Positions 30,700-43,721 of a stretch of 64,000 bases of DNA are shown in pieces (the stretch's first letter is position 1; each line of letters begins with the position of its first letter). A model generated the notes under the pieces. The model saw only the letters and a program-made list of their open reading frames with translations. It had not been told where the DNA came from and made no database searches. The stretch covers positions 3,410,001 to 3,474,000 of the forward strand of contig JAUKUA010000001.1 of the NCBI GenBank assembly GCA_030549175.1, given 5' to 3'. Position numbers and translations under genes: made by a program. The DNA is from Lasiosphaeris hirsuta (taxonomy: Eukaryota > Ascomycota > Sordariomycetes > Sordariales > Lasiosphaeriaceae).

Positions 30700-32340
30700 A
30701 CCCTTGCCTAGTATCGATCTTTTGATCTAAGAACTACCTAAGATAGAAATTAAGACTATTAAGAAGTTTTCTATGTTCTCTTTAAGCTCTTAAACCATCA
30801 ACAAACTACCTTAATAGTTTGTTAATCTCTATAACTAAGTCGCTAAAGCTTATAAGAACCTTTATTCCTTCGTAGTTAATACATATAAGAATAAGGAAAA
30901 GTTTAATTCTCTTACTTCTATATTTACTACCTTTGTCACTAACTATTAGTCGATAGTATAATATGTTAAAATAAATTAATATATTTTAGAAAGTATTTGG
31001 TAGGAATTAAAAGCTTTTTATATTACCTTTATTATCGAGGTTAATTAAAAATTAGCTTAATTTACTACCTAAGTGACCTAGTGTGAAAAATCTCTTAACC
31101 TCGTTATCACACAAACTAAGACACTTCGTAAAAAAATTACTAAGTAAAAATAATAGTAAGTACGATAGTCGTAAGAATAGGAATTACGGGCTAAGGAATA
31201 GAATACCGAGCTTGTCCGGGTTAAGAAACTTCTCCGGGTCTAGGAAGAAAAATAAGCCTGTCAAGACTACCATAGCACGGAACTTAGCCATTGGTCTACT
31301 ATAACCCAGAGCCAACTTAATTTATTTATGGCCTTATAATAACTAAGAGTATCACGGACCTCAAAGGACTAAGAACTGTTTGATTAACTTAAGGCCTATT
31401 TTAATAATCTCGTTGAAGAAGCTCTCGTATCAAGGTTAATTAGAGTAAGACCCTATGACAAAGAACAGATTATCTAAAGAGCCATGACCCGTTCATAGAA
31501 AATATTCTCTGTTAAATCCTTACAATAGACGTCATAACCGTCTAAGAAATTAACTTCTATATAATACTTCGATCAAAACGAAAACCTCTTCTCCGACCGA
31601 AACCTTTAACGAAGGACAACCCGGGAAATCTCGGCACGAGCCTAAAGGTAGGTCGATAACATGTAAAATTCTAATACTAAAATAAGAAGTAGAAACACTG
31701 GAGAAAATTCACTTCCTTATTATACTAAGGTAAGAACCTCACCGTCTCTTAATAATAGTAATAACAATAGCTCAGATAACGATTTATATCACGTAAGCCT
31801 ACCTCTAGGACCTTTAGAACTACTAAGAGGTCTACTAAGGTTACCGGAACCTCTAGAACCTCTAGATCCGGGTTTCTGAAGCTCTTTACTAATCCTTCCG
31901 CTCGACCTTATGATAGTTCTTTTTAACCTTATCTATACAAACTAAACTCTGATCTAAAATAACATAGCTATAATTTATAAATCTCGTAATTAGGGTATTA
32001 CCGTAACAATAGTAAAACCTAAAAAATATAACGGGAAAGATAAAGATAAGTTCGAAACATAGTGATATTCTATTAAGAAATATTTTAGTATCTATAAGCA
32101 AAGTTTCCTCGACGATAAGGTTAAAATTAACTTTGTAAGAGCCTTAACCAAGGATACTACCTTAAAATAGTATTAGAAATAAGAAATGTAGATTAAAAAG
32201 CTTAGCCTAATAGATTAATAAAATAACTATACTACTGTTATAATCAAACGTTTCTATGACCTAGTATATAGAGCTAAGAACTACGAGTCTATAAAGGCCC
32301 TAATAGCTTCTAGATTATTAGCTATAAGACCACGTAATTA
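30700..32340 (+). pseudogene. gag remnant of element C
   Basis: The region covers a helical N-terminal part, a basic Lys/Arg/Ser-rich segment (a surviving 73-codon frame at 31,083-31,304), a Pro/Leu/Gly-rich stretch near 31,800-31,870 and capsid sequence near 32,045-32,300 (for example YSIKKYFSIYKQSFLDDKVK). Matching blocks occur in element J and, inverted, in element E. Multiple stops prevent translation as one protein. The CCHC knuckle is absent. Confidence 0.65.
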
Positions 32341-32399
32341 ATATCATAGGAGATAAGAAGCTTCTATAAGAACCTTTCTATCCCATATTACCCTTAGAA

Positions 32400-35240
32400 A
32401 AGAAGATCTTCTATAAATAACTAGACTAAATACTCAAGGAAGGTAAGATATAGGAATTTAAGTTACCCTATTCTTTCTCTATCTTCTTTATAAATAAGAA
32501 AGTATCAATAGAAAAGGTAGCTACTAGAGATCTAGAAAACCTCCGTCCTATAGTTAATTATCGAAAGATTAACAAACGAACGGTAAATAACCGTTACCCG
32601 TTACCTTTTATCACTAAACTTTAAGATATCTTCACTAGATCTATTATCTTTATAAAAATAGACCTAAAGTTAGGCTTTAACTTGATTTAAATAAAAGAAG
32701 GCCACGAGTAGAAAACAGCGTTTCAAACCTATTACGGTCTCTTTAAGTTTAACGTAATATCTTTTAGCCTTATTAATACTTCTACTACCTTCTAAGATAT
32801 AATAAATCACATCTTTCGAGATCTTATCGACTAAGGCCTCCTATCTTATATTAACGACCTTCTTATCTATGTTAATACGAAGAAAGAATATAACAAAATT
32901 ATAATTAAAGTACTTAAGTAATTCTAGAAACATAACCTTACTATTAACCCTTCAAAGTACGTATAGGATATTAAGGAACTTAAATACCTAGGCTACATTA
33001 TTAATATTAAGGATATCATAATATTAAAGGATAAGATAAAATATATCCTTTCATAAAAATAACTAAAATCGGTAAAAGAAGTTTAATAGTTTAATAGATT
33101 TACAAACTTCTATAGGTACTATATTAAGGGTTACTTACGTATTATAAAACTACTCACTGATTCTACTAATCTTATCTAAAAATCTTAGACATAAAATAAT
33201 TAAATAAATATAATATTTAAAGCGTTAAAAAAAGCCTTTACTAAAATCTTTATCTTAGTTTATTTTAACCCCGATAAACTACCTATTATCAAACCTAACA
33301 TATCTAACTATATATTAAGAGAGATAATATTATAGAAGTAAGATAACGGTAAGATATATCTTATAACATTTCACTCTAAAAAACTAATCCCTACAGAAAT
33401 AAACTATAAGATCTACGACAAGGAACTTCTTACGATAGTTAATTACTTTTAATGTTAAAGACATTACCTCGAAGATATTAAATACCGTATTAAAGTCTTT
33501 TCGGATTACTATAATCTAAAATACTTCTAAACCTTAAAGGTTTTTATCTACTACTAGGCCTACTAGGCTTAGTAACTAGCTACCTTTGATTTCGTTATTA
33601 ACTTTTGTCCCGATATATAAAATATTAAGATACATACTTTCTTACGGTACGAAGAGTACCTTCCTAAAGGGGGAGATGAAAACTAGCCGATAACCTTTGT
33701 TTTAAACAAAGAACATTTTTCCTACTCGGAAGTTTTAACGTTTATACTTTCTAAAGTATGTCTCTATAGCATTTTAACACTAAAATAGAACGAGAAATTC
33801 TTCGACTAAGTAAAGACTATTACTTTAATAAACGAAATATATCAAAAAGCTTTAATTTCTTTAGGAAAAGATATAACAAACGAAGAAGAAATCTTATTTA
33901 TAAAGAATCGTATCTAGATCATTAATAACAAAGAACTTAAGATTTAGATTATCTACTTAGAACACGATACTAAGGTGGTGGGCCATATGGGTATAAATAA
34001 GACCGTTGAGCTCATTAGACGGTACATATATACTAACAAAACCTTTAGAAGGATGTCGCTAAGTTTATACATTCTTGTTATAAGTGTCAAAGTAATAAGC
34101 TAAGACGTTATCTCCCTTTCGAGCTACTTTATCCTATTAAGTTAAAATATTCCTTTTAAAGACTTATTTCGATAGACTTTATAACGGACCTTTCTTTCTT
34201 TAATAAATATAATTCTATCTAGGCCATAGTCGATACCTTTATTAAAATGGCACATTTTATCTCCTTAAAGAACGATGTTAAGAAGATAGAAGACTTAATC
34301 TTACTTTTTACTTATAAATGTTGAAAATATCATAGTATACCTATTAGTATCATCTTTAATCGGAACTCACGGTTTAACATAAAACTTTGGTATAACTTTC
34401 TTAAATATATAGAAGTCAAACCAAGGATATCGACCTTGTTCTATCCTAAAATAAATAATTAAACTAAACGTCTTAACTAACATATCAAAGCCTACCTTAG
34501 AGCCTTTGTTAACTATAAGATAAATAACTAAGATATTATTACCTATAGCCGAATTTATATAAAATAACGTTAAATCGACTTTTACTAATAATTCTCTTTT
34601 CTATGTTAACTATAAATAACCTACTAGACGAGTTTATACATAACCTATATAACGAAATTATGGCTTATTAAATAACGACGGTTTACGAGAACCTTTATAA
34701 AACTCTTAAAGAATCTTAAGAACAGATAAAAAAGTACGTAGATTAGAAACGAATAAAAGTACCTTCTTTTAAAGAAAAGTAACTAGTAATACTCGACGTA
34801 AGGAATATTAAAACTAAGAGACTATCTAAAAAGTTAAATAAGAAGTTACTCGGCCTATTTAAGATCTCTAAGATAATATCTCCTATAGCTATGAAACTTA
34901 AACTCTTAAAACGTTAGAAGATTTATTTTACCTTCTATATATTTCTTATTAAGCCTTTCCGAACCGGCTTACAGCCGATCTCTGATCCTATTTAAGTCTT
35001 AGAATAAGTAAAAGATATTTACTCTAAAGAATCTATAGTAAAGGAAATTATGAACTTCCGTACTAAGAAAGAGATAATAAAATATCTTATCAAATAAGAT
35101 AGATACTTCGACGAGAAAGATTAGACTTAGGAATTATATAAGTACTTCTTTAACACTTAAGAACTTTAAGACTTTTATGTTAAGTACCTACATAATAAGC
35201 CTAAGGACCCTAGGGTTATTAACTTAGGAACTTAAGACGA
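32400..35240 (+). pseudogene. pol remnant of element C (RT, RNase H, integrase, chromodomain)
   Basis: Reading through stops shows, in order: VNYRKINKRTVNNRYPLPFI (RT entry, about 32,545), FIKIDLKLGFNLI, the catalytic box as YINDLLIY at 32,847 (Asn replaces the first Asp), RNase H with EINYKIYDKELLTIV (about 33,400), an integrase zinc finger with CYKCQSNKLRRY (about 34,070), the integrase core start ISIDFITDL (about 34,167), and a chromodomain KYLIK.DRYFDEKD.T.E (about 35,077) in which the dots are stops at former Trp codons. Every inactivating change noted is C-to-T or G-to-A. Confidence 0.85.
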
Positions 35241-35262
35241 GTCTTCTTAAGAGAAGGGATAG

Positions 35263-36581
35263 TATTATATTAGTAGGCTTACCTAGGTTAATAAGGTCAT
35301 TAACTTCCTTAACCGAACTATACTACCGGTATATACTATACATATATATACCTATTAACCCACAAATACTTAATATAATTTAACGTAGAGAAGGGAAATA
35401 TCATAGGGAGATAGCTATAATATAGTTTAACCTTAAGATATACTCCTACGTATAGGTAATAACCTATTCAGCTAGTATATAAGTCAACAGATCTTCCTAA
35501 GTACCTATAGGTCACGATAAGATATCTAGAACTACTTATAAGCTAAAGTAGCTATATAACAGATCTTACCCGTACTAAGTAACATTATTAAACTTTAGAT
35601 TTGTCATAAACAAGTTACTTAACCTTAATATTATAATCAGGGCCTATATTATTAGCTAAGGTCCTATAGTTAGTCTTTTAAATTAAAGACCTTCCTACTA
35701 TCACTAGCATTCCTTTAGAAGACTTAAAACCTAATGTTCTCCGGAGTTTAGCTTCAGTATTAACAAGTAATCACGACCCCTACGTATAAGTCATAAAAGG
35801 AACCGTTACTATAACAGCTAACATAGAATCGAGCTAACAATATTATAGCCAACGAAAGTACTAAGGACGTAAAGAAATACTTATAACGATAGATACCATG
35901 TCACTTAAATTATATAAATAAGTACTAATACCAGCCGTGGACCGACATAAGTAAGGCCGGCTTCACTTAGCTTATAGCCACAGATTTATAAAACGTAAGA
36001 GACGGGCGGCTAAAAGGGAGATTCGGGACCGACGGGTAGCTAGGAGGATTCTTTAGGTATTTTAGTATCTTTGTATCTTATATATAACCTTCTATAAAAG
36101 GATAGGTACGTTATGACGGATCCTTAAGAGGAAGAAGCTTCCTAGTTCTCTTTGGACAACCCTAGAAAGATTATCAGCTGAACTTCAGTGAAGCTAAGGG
36201 GTAATATAACCTTATAAACCCTTTTGTTTCTTCTGACTTGTAATTACGAAGTATTGTGTCTTATCTTCTATTGGATCATTCTATCTCCCTGAACCTCCTT
36301 CTCCCTGGCTCTCTACTACTTTGTATTGCGATAGTTAACTCCCTCACCGTTCCGTTCTAAAGCTTTGAATCAGACCTTGTGCTTATTAGCCTTGCGAAGA
36401 TCAACTCCCTGAGTTCATCGTGTGAAAGCTCTGAACTAGACCAACAGTAATTGTCGGGGTGGTTCGCTGAACGGTAGAGTCGAGAGTCGTAGAGGTTAAA
36501 GCTCTGTAGTCTGATTTCCCATTTGATATCTCACCTTGTGGTTGTTACACCCCAGACCTTCGGTGCCTGGCCTGTGTTACA
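35263..36581 (+). repeat. 3' LTR of element C
   Basis: About 1.32 kb from TATTATATTAGTAGGCTT (mutated TGTCACACTGGTAGGCTT) to GGCCTGTGTTACA. The left two-thirds are AT-rich, but from about 36,250 to the end it is among the least mutated LTR sequence in the window. A polypurine tract lies just left of it. Its right end is fused to pol fragment D. Confidence 0.75.
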
Positions 36582-37874
36582 CATACCCTTTGGACTTACT
36601 AATGTCCCGGTAACCGTTTAAGTTATAATTAACTATATTTTTCGTAACCTTATCGACCAAAGACTCCTCTCTTATATCGATAACCTCCTAATCTACGTTA
36701 TTATACGTAAAGAACATGACTAAATCGTATACGAAGTACTTAAACGACTTTAAGAAAATAACCTAGTAATCAACCTTTTAAAATGTGTCTAGGAAACCGA
36801 CCGTCTCAAATACCTTAGCTATATCATTAACGTAAAAAAGATTGAGATATTATAAGACAAGGTAGAATATATCCTTAACTAGAAACTATTAAGATTAATT
36901 AAGGAGATTTAGTCCTTTCTTAGTTTTATTAATTTTTATTAGAAGTTCCTCCGAAACTATCCCCATATTGTAAAACCATTGACCGATACTATAGAAAAAT
37001 TCTAAAATAAGTATAAAGATAAACACAACATATGAACGTAGCCTTCGAAACATTAAAGAATACCTTTAGACATACCCTCTTTATATCATACTTTAACCCT
37101 AAACGTGTCCTTATTGTCAAAGTGACTACTCTAACTATATACTCGGAGTTATCCTCTCTTAACTTTAAGATAATAACCAAATCTATCCCGTAGCCTTCCA
37201 TTTACGTAAATTAATCCGTGCCGAAATAAACTATAAGATCTACGACAAAGAACTCTTAGTAATCATCAATAGATTTCAGAAATGGAGGTACTACTTAGAA
37301 GGGGCTAAATATTGTATCGAAGTTTTTTTTGGACTCCTGTAACCTAGAATACTTCCAAACTACCAAAGTCCTTAACCGCCACTAAGCCCAATGGGCCCAG
37401 TAGCTTACTACCTTCGACTTTGTTATCAATTTCCGCCCTAGCACCTAAAATGCTAAGATGGATACTCTCTCACAGCACGAAGAGTACCTTCCGGAAGGAG
37501 GGGATGAAAACTAGCCGATAACCTCGGTTTTGAACGAAAACCAATTCTCAAATTCCGAAAGACCTTCACTCTTACTAACGAAAGTCCGACTCTATAGTAT
37601 CCCGGTACTAAAATAGAATGAAGACTTCTTTTAATAAGTCTAGGAAGTAATAATAATAGACGATCATTACTAACAGGTCCTAAGGAAGCTAAGGAAAGAC
37701 GTGGAAAACTAAGACGGCGTCCTTTTTAAAAAAGAAAGAATCTAAATCTTAAGAAATACAATGTTACAAAAACAGATTATCCGTTCGGAACATGATATCA
37801 AAGTAGTAGGTTACATAGGCATAGACAAAACTGTCGAGATCATAAGACGGAACATATAGTAGCTAAACCTTAAG
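36582..37874 (+). pseudogene. Fragment D: gypsy pol from RT palm to integrase N-terminus
   Basis: It opens inside RT (IPFGLTNVPVTV), keeps YIDNLLIYV at 36,673 (second catalytic Asp changed to Asn), RNase H sequence (a frame near 37,220 reads AEINYKIYDKELLVIIN) and ends in the integrase N-terminal region (HDIKVVGYIGIDKTVEIIRR, about 37,790). It differs enough from the C, I and J pol to be another subfamily. It has no LTR of its own and is trapped between two family A LTRs in opposite orientation. Confidence 0.7.
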
Positions 37875-39122
37875 TGTAACACAGGCCAGCCACTGAAGGT
37901 CTGGGGTGTGACAACCACAAGGTGAGGTATCGAGTGAGGAGTCGAACTGCAGAGCTATAACCTTGATCACAACTTCAACCGAACGGCTGACTACCCCGGC
38001 AGTGGTGTTGGTCCGATTCAGAGCTTTTAAGCCTTCCGACTCAGGGAGATGATCCTTGCAAGGCCGCGTACGACTCAATGGTCAAGTGTCTTGGCACAAG
38101 GTTGGATTCAGAGCTTTGGCACAGTGGTTGAGGGAGTTGATCGTCGCAGCCCAGAGTAGTAGTATGCGCCATAGGAAGAGGAAGGTTCAGGGAGATGGAA
38201 CGATGCGATAGAAGATAACGCACGATGCTTTGTAGTTACAAGTCAGGAGAAACAGAAGGGTTCATAGGTTGTATTACCACTCAGCTTCACTAAAGTTTAG
38301 CTGATAATCTTTCTAGGTTTGTCCAAAGAGAACTAGGAAGCTTCCATCCTAACCGCCCGTTGGTCCCGAATCTCCTTTAGCCATCTGTCTCTCGCGTCCT
38401 ATAAATCCGTGGCTACAAACCAAGTGAAGCCGGCCCATTACATATCGGTCCGCGGTCGGTATTAGTACTTATCTCTACAGCTTTAGCGGTATGGTGTCCA
38501 TTACTATAGGTATTCCTTCACGTCCTTGGTACTTACGTTGGCCACAAGCTACTAAGTCTTAAGGTTAGTACTTGTCACAGTAATGGTTCCTTTTATGACT
38601 TACCCGTGGAGGTCGTGATCACCTGTCACTACTGGAGCTAGACTCTGGAGAACGTCGGGTTCTAAGTCTTCTAAAGAAATACTAGCGATAGCGGGGAAGT
38701 CTATAATTCGAAAGACTAACTATAAGATCCTAGCTAACTATACAAGCCCTAATTACAATATTAAGGTTAAGTAGCTTGTCTATGACAAATCTGAAGTTTA
38801 GTAACGTTACTTAACACGGGTAAGATCTAGTATATAGCTATTCTAGCTTGTAAGTAGTTCTAGGTATCTCGTCGTGATCTGTGGTCGTGCCTAGAGATCT
38901 ATAGACCTGTATATAGGCCAAATAAGCTATTAATCATATAATAGAGTATGTCCTAAGGTTAAGCTACGTTGTGGTAATCTCCTTGGTTCTATATTAACGG
39001 GTTCGTTAAACCTGTTAGTATAGCTCCGTTATTATTATATAATATGTAGTATGTACCGGTAGTATAGCTTAGTTAAGGAGGTTAGTAGCCTTATTAACCT
39101 AGGTAAGCCTACTAGTATGATA
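37875..39122 (-). repeat. 3' LTR of element E (inverted)
   Basis: It starts on the plus strand with TGTAACACAGGCCAGCCACTG (the complement of the LTR end) and finishes AAGCCTACTAGTATGATA (the complement of the LTR start), about 1.25 kb. The left 400 bp (R-U5) are little mutated; the right 700 bp (U3) are heavily AT-shifted. Confidence 0.75.
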
Positions 39123-39689
39123 TTATCTCCCTTCTTAGAAAGACTTACTCCGAGTCTCTAGGTTAGTAACCCTAAGGTCCTTAGGCTTATGTAGGTATTT
39201 AACGTAGAAGTCCTAAAGTTCCTAGATGTTAAAGAAGTAATTATATAGTTCCTAAGTCTAATCCTTTTCTTTAGGATACGTATCCTATTTAACGAGATAT
39301 TCTACTATCCTTTTCTTAGTACGAGAGTTCATAATCTCCTCTATTACGAATTCCTTGGGGTAAACATCTCCTACTTACTCTAAGACCTAAATAGGGTTAG
39401 GGATCGGCTGAGAGCCGGCTTGGAAAGGCTTAATAAGAGATATGTAAAAGGTAAGATAGATCTTCTAACGTTTTAAGAATTTGAGTTTTATGGCCATAGG
39501 AAATATTACCTTAGAGATCTTAAATGGGCTGAGTAACTTCTTATCTAACTCCTTAGATAGTCTCTTGGTCTTGATATTTCTAATGTCAAGTATTACTAAT
39601 TACTTTTCTTTAAAGGAAAGTACTTCCGTTCACTTCTTATTTATATATTTCTTTATCTATTCTTAAGATTCTTTAAGGGTATTAGCTTC

Positions 39690-42600
39690 GGAAGCCCGGA
39701 CCTAAAGGTCTTAGAGGTCCCGGGGGCCCTAGTAAGCCTCTTAGTAGTCTTAGAGGGCTAGGAGGTAGACTCGTACGATATAGGTCGTCGTCTGAGTCAC
39801 TGTTATTACTATCGCTAGGGGGCGGGGGTGATGTTTCTACCTTAGTACGATAGAAAGAAGGTAGGTTTTCTCTGTAGTTTCTACTTCTTATCTTAGCATC
39901 AGAGTTCTACATGTTATCGACCTATCTTTAGGCTTATGCCGAGATTTCCCGGGTTACTCTTCGTTAAAGGTTACGGTTAGAGAGGGAGTCTTCGCTTTAG
40001 TCGAAGTTCCGTGTAGAAGTTGATTTTTTAGACGGTTATGACGTCTGTCGTGAGGGTTCGACAAAGGGTATTTTCTACGAACGGGTCATGGCCCTTTAAA
40101 TGATCTATTTCTTGTTATAAGGTCCTGCCCTAGTTAACCTTGATATAAAGGTTTCTTCGACGAGGTTATTAGAGTAAGCCTTAAGCTAGTCAAACAGTTC
40201 TTAGTCTTTCGAGGTTCGTAATACTTCCGGTTGTTATAAGGCTATGAGAGAATTAAGTTAGCTCTAGGCTATGGTAGACCAGTGGCCGAGTTTCGTGTTA
40301 TGGCGGTCCTAACGAGTTTGTTTTTTTTTCTTAGATTCAGAGGAGTTCCTTAACTCGGACAAGCTTAGTATTTTGTTCCCTAGCCCGCTATTTTTATTCT
40401 CGTGTCTATTATGCTTACTACTACTTTTACTTGGTAATCTCCTTATGGAAGCTTTTTATCTCTTATTATATCAATTATATAGTCTTATAGTTAGTAGTTT
40501 AGAAGCCGTTAGGTTACTTTAAGAGACATTAAAGATATATACATCTTAAATCTTTCGGGGATTTTTAAGATATAAGATATTATGACATTAATGATAAAGC
40601 TCTTTTTTCTTAAAATTACAAAGGAAGTATAATTCTAACGACAGTAGTCTAATTTAAAGGTTACTTTCGAGGTGTTATAGTCCCATAGGTATAACTACCA
40701 GTATAGTAAAAGGATATTGTATTTAATGTCGAGAGGTAAAACTTCAAACATAATATAAGATAAGTGTTTTACTTAGTGTTATAGAATGATTTTCTTAGTA
40801 TAAGCTTTTTTAAAATCGAGATTAATTACTATGTTAAAAGTTTCTAAGAGTTTTAATATCGCTTTGATTATATAAAAGATATTTTATCTTTTAATAAGGT
40901 TTTCGCTTATAACTAGGCTAGAGGCTTTAGAGTCTAAGAGTACTTAGACAGAAATTTCCTTGGCTCCGTAATAGACAATGGTTATAAGAACAATCCTACG
41001 AACGTCATAATATAGTTCGTAACTTCGTTTGGCCTCCTTATGGGGGGGCCTCTCTTAGGTCTTAGCTTTATCTTGTTACTCAGAAGGGAAGGTTTCTTCG
41101 AGCAGAGAGTTAAAATAGATACGTTTTATAGAGTTTGTAGTGATTCGAGGTACGGGTTCTGGTACTGTAAGCTCTGGGGTACTGGCTAAAAATCTGATAT
41201 ATCTTTATTATCGAACAGTTTGACTATATGGAAGAAAAGCTTAAGGTAATTTACTTCTATTATAGAAGAGATCTTAGCTTTTTTAACAGGTCGAGATTTA
41301 GTATTTTTAACGTCCTCGTCGTCGGCTTACTTTCTATATTTTGACTTAACTTTGGAGATCTTTCTAAGAGGTCTAGAAATTTCTTTTCTTCCTTCGGTTT
41401 TCTTACTATAATACTTAAGGATATCATAGCCTTACCTTCCGTAGCGGTAATATCACTTATTTACTTTATGTTTGTCGATGTCGGCTTGTTCTACTCTGGT
41501 AATAGCTTCCTTATAGGAGTTTTAATATTTGTTATAGGTAGATACTGATAGTTTGTCTTTATGATCTTGTCGTTTTTACTTAGGGCTTTTTTTTAGCTTT
41601 TTTCGTAGGTACTAGATCGGAACGGAAGTTAGAGGTATTTTCTTTATGGTTATTCTTTTTCGAACGTTCCTTATTATTTAAAGTAGACTCTTCTTTTCCT
41701 TATTTAACTTTAAGATTGATTTCGCGGTTCTTCATTTTGTCTTTATAAATTAAACCGGCCGTGATAACTACTTTAAGAAAGTCGGTATCGTTGGAAGAGA
41801 AATGTTCCATATATAAATAAATCAAATCTACCATAGCTTTAGAGACTATATTTATAACTAGTGATTATAAAGCTTAGCCGTTAAGGTCGACGGTATAATT
41901 AAGTTCTTAGAGCTTAGTTATATATTTATTTATATCCTTATCATAAGTTAGTATCTTTATAAACTTATAGTCCTTAGCTTTATACATAAAGTTACGGAAA
42001 CGTTCAATAATAGTAGTAACGTAGTTATTTTATTAATCTACTAAGCTGAGTTTTTCGATTTATAAATCTTTCTTTTAATACTATTCGAAGATAGTACCTT
42101 TTGTAAGGATACCAATAAAGTTAATCTTAGTTTTGTCATTAAGGAAACTTCGTTTATAAATATTAAAATATTCCTTAATGAAATATTACTAAGTTTCGAA
42201 TTTGCCCTTATCCTTTCCGTTATACTTCTTAGGTTTTGTTATAGTTATGGTAGTATCTTAGCTACGGAAGTTACAAATGGTAATAGTATGTTTATATATT
42301 ATTGTCTAATTCGTATAAATAAAATTATGGAAAATTACCATAGGGTCGAGAGGAGGTTATGGTAATGGGCTTCGGAAACTTAGACCTGGAGGTCCTAGGG
42401 GTTCCGATAGACCTCTTAGAGGTCTAGAAAGACTTAGAAACCTTCCTAAGAGACTAGGTAGTTTATTAGGAGGTTTTCTTAGAGGTAGATTACCTCTAGG
42501 TAAGGGACTTCGGCGATTAAGGTCGTTACCTAAGTTACTATTGTAGCTACTTAGGGGTAATAATAAGGTAATAGCCTTTAAGTAGTTACTAAGAGATAAA

Positions 42601-43700
42601 TTTCTTTCTCCTTCTTTACTTCTTATCCTAGTATTAGAGTTTTATATATTATCGGGTTATCTTTAGGCTTTAGATAAGCTTTCTTAGGTCACTCTTTGTT
42701 AGAGGTTACGATCGGAGAAAGGGTCTTTATTATTATTAAAATACTAAGTAAAGGTTAATTTCTTTAGCAGTTATAATATCTATCGAAAGGGTTTGATAAA
42801 GGGTAACTTTTATAAACGGGTCATAGCCCTTTAGATGATTCTATCTATATCATAGGGTTTTATTACGTTTATTCGAGTTATAAGTATTTCTTCAACAAGG
42901 GTTTTCAAGTAGGCCTTGAGCTAGTCGAATAGTTCTTATTCCTTTAAGGTTTATAAGGCTCTTAACTATTAAAAAGCTATAATAGAGTTAAGTTATCTCT
43001 AAGCCGAGATAAACTAGTAACTAACTTTAGTATTATAACAGTCTTACTTAGCTTACTATTCTTCTTAGATCTAGAGAAGTTTCTTAACCTAAATAAGCTT
43101 ACTATTTTATTTCCATACTTACTATACTTACTTCCATACTTACTATTCCGTTTACTACTTTTATCTAAGGACATCTTTATAGAGGGCTTCGGTTCGAGTG
43201 ACGATGAGGGCAAGGGATTTTTGACATTACGTATCTTAGATGGCGAAACGAAAGAGTTTTTCGTTGACCTCGATATTAAAAGACATATAAGAGGCTTCAA
43301 GTTCTTATCGGGTTGCTTCTAAGACATATTAGTTTTTCTTAACATGTTAAACCATAGAGTTATAGTCTATAAGAAACATTAAAAACGTCGAGGCAAAGGA
43401 GTTAAGTCTTTTCTTATCGAATACCATATTTAGTTACGAAAAAGTAAAACTCTTAGTAGGCCTAAGTTACTTATTACTAGAGATTAATAAACTATTATAG
43501 TAATTTGACAATAGATTAGGAACTTAAGAAGATCGCTAGAAATTTCTTAATAGCTATTACGTTTATCTTAGAAAGTTCTTAGATCATAAGGTCGGTACTA
43601 AGGGCGAGCTTAATTACCTTCCTCCGTATAATAGCCGAGTATAAGGGTTTATTAGCTATTACGAATGTAATGAGAAACGGACTAAAATATTTCGAGTTAA
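39690..43700 (-). pseudogene. gag and protease remnants of element E
   Basis: Minus-strand blocks match element J gag: Gly/Pro/Leu-rich leader segments at 39,690-39,790 and 42,380-42,500, a basic segment with Tyr/Ser/Lys repeats (a 107-codon frame at 42,977-43,300), capsid sequence around 42,100-42,270 and protease around 40,560-41,000. Stops interrupt all of them. Confidence 0.55.
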
Positions 43701-43721
43701 TAAACGAGAAGATAGATTATC

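Larger units (their letters stand above)
29276..36581 (+). mobile_element. Element C: family A Ty3/gypsy chromovirus, RIP-mutated, with both LTRs
   Basis: 5' LTR 29,276-30,587, internal region 30,588-35,262 and 3' LTR 35,263-36,581 lie in one orientation. Gag remnants come first, then reverse transcriptase, RNase H, integrase (zinc finger and catalytic core) and a chromodomain. This order (RT-RNase H before integrase) defines Ty3/gypsy, and the terminal chromodomain defines chromoviruses. A purine tract (GAGAAGGGATAG) precedes the 3' LTR. Compared with element J, the gag C-terminus, CCHC knuckle and protease are missing: capsid sequence passes directly to RT near 32,340-32,400. All frames are broken by stops in TGG, CAA and CAG positions. 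Confidence 0.85.

Noticed and set aside
36582..37874. Fragment D as the part of element C interrupted by its own LTR
   Set aside because: C has its own complete RT-to-chromodomain order. D repeats RT to integrase and differs in sequence, so it belongs to another copy or subfamily.
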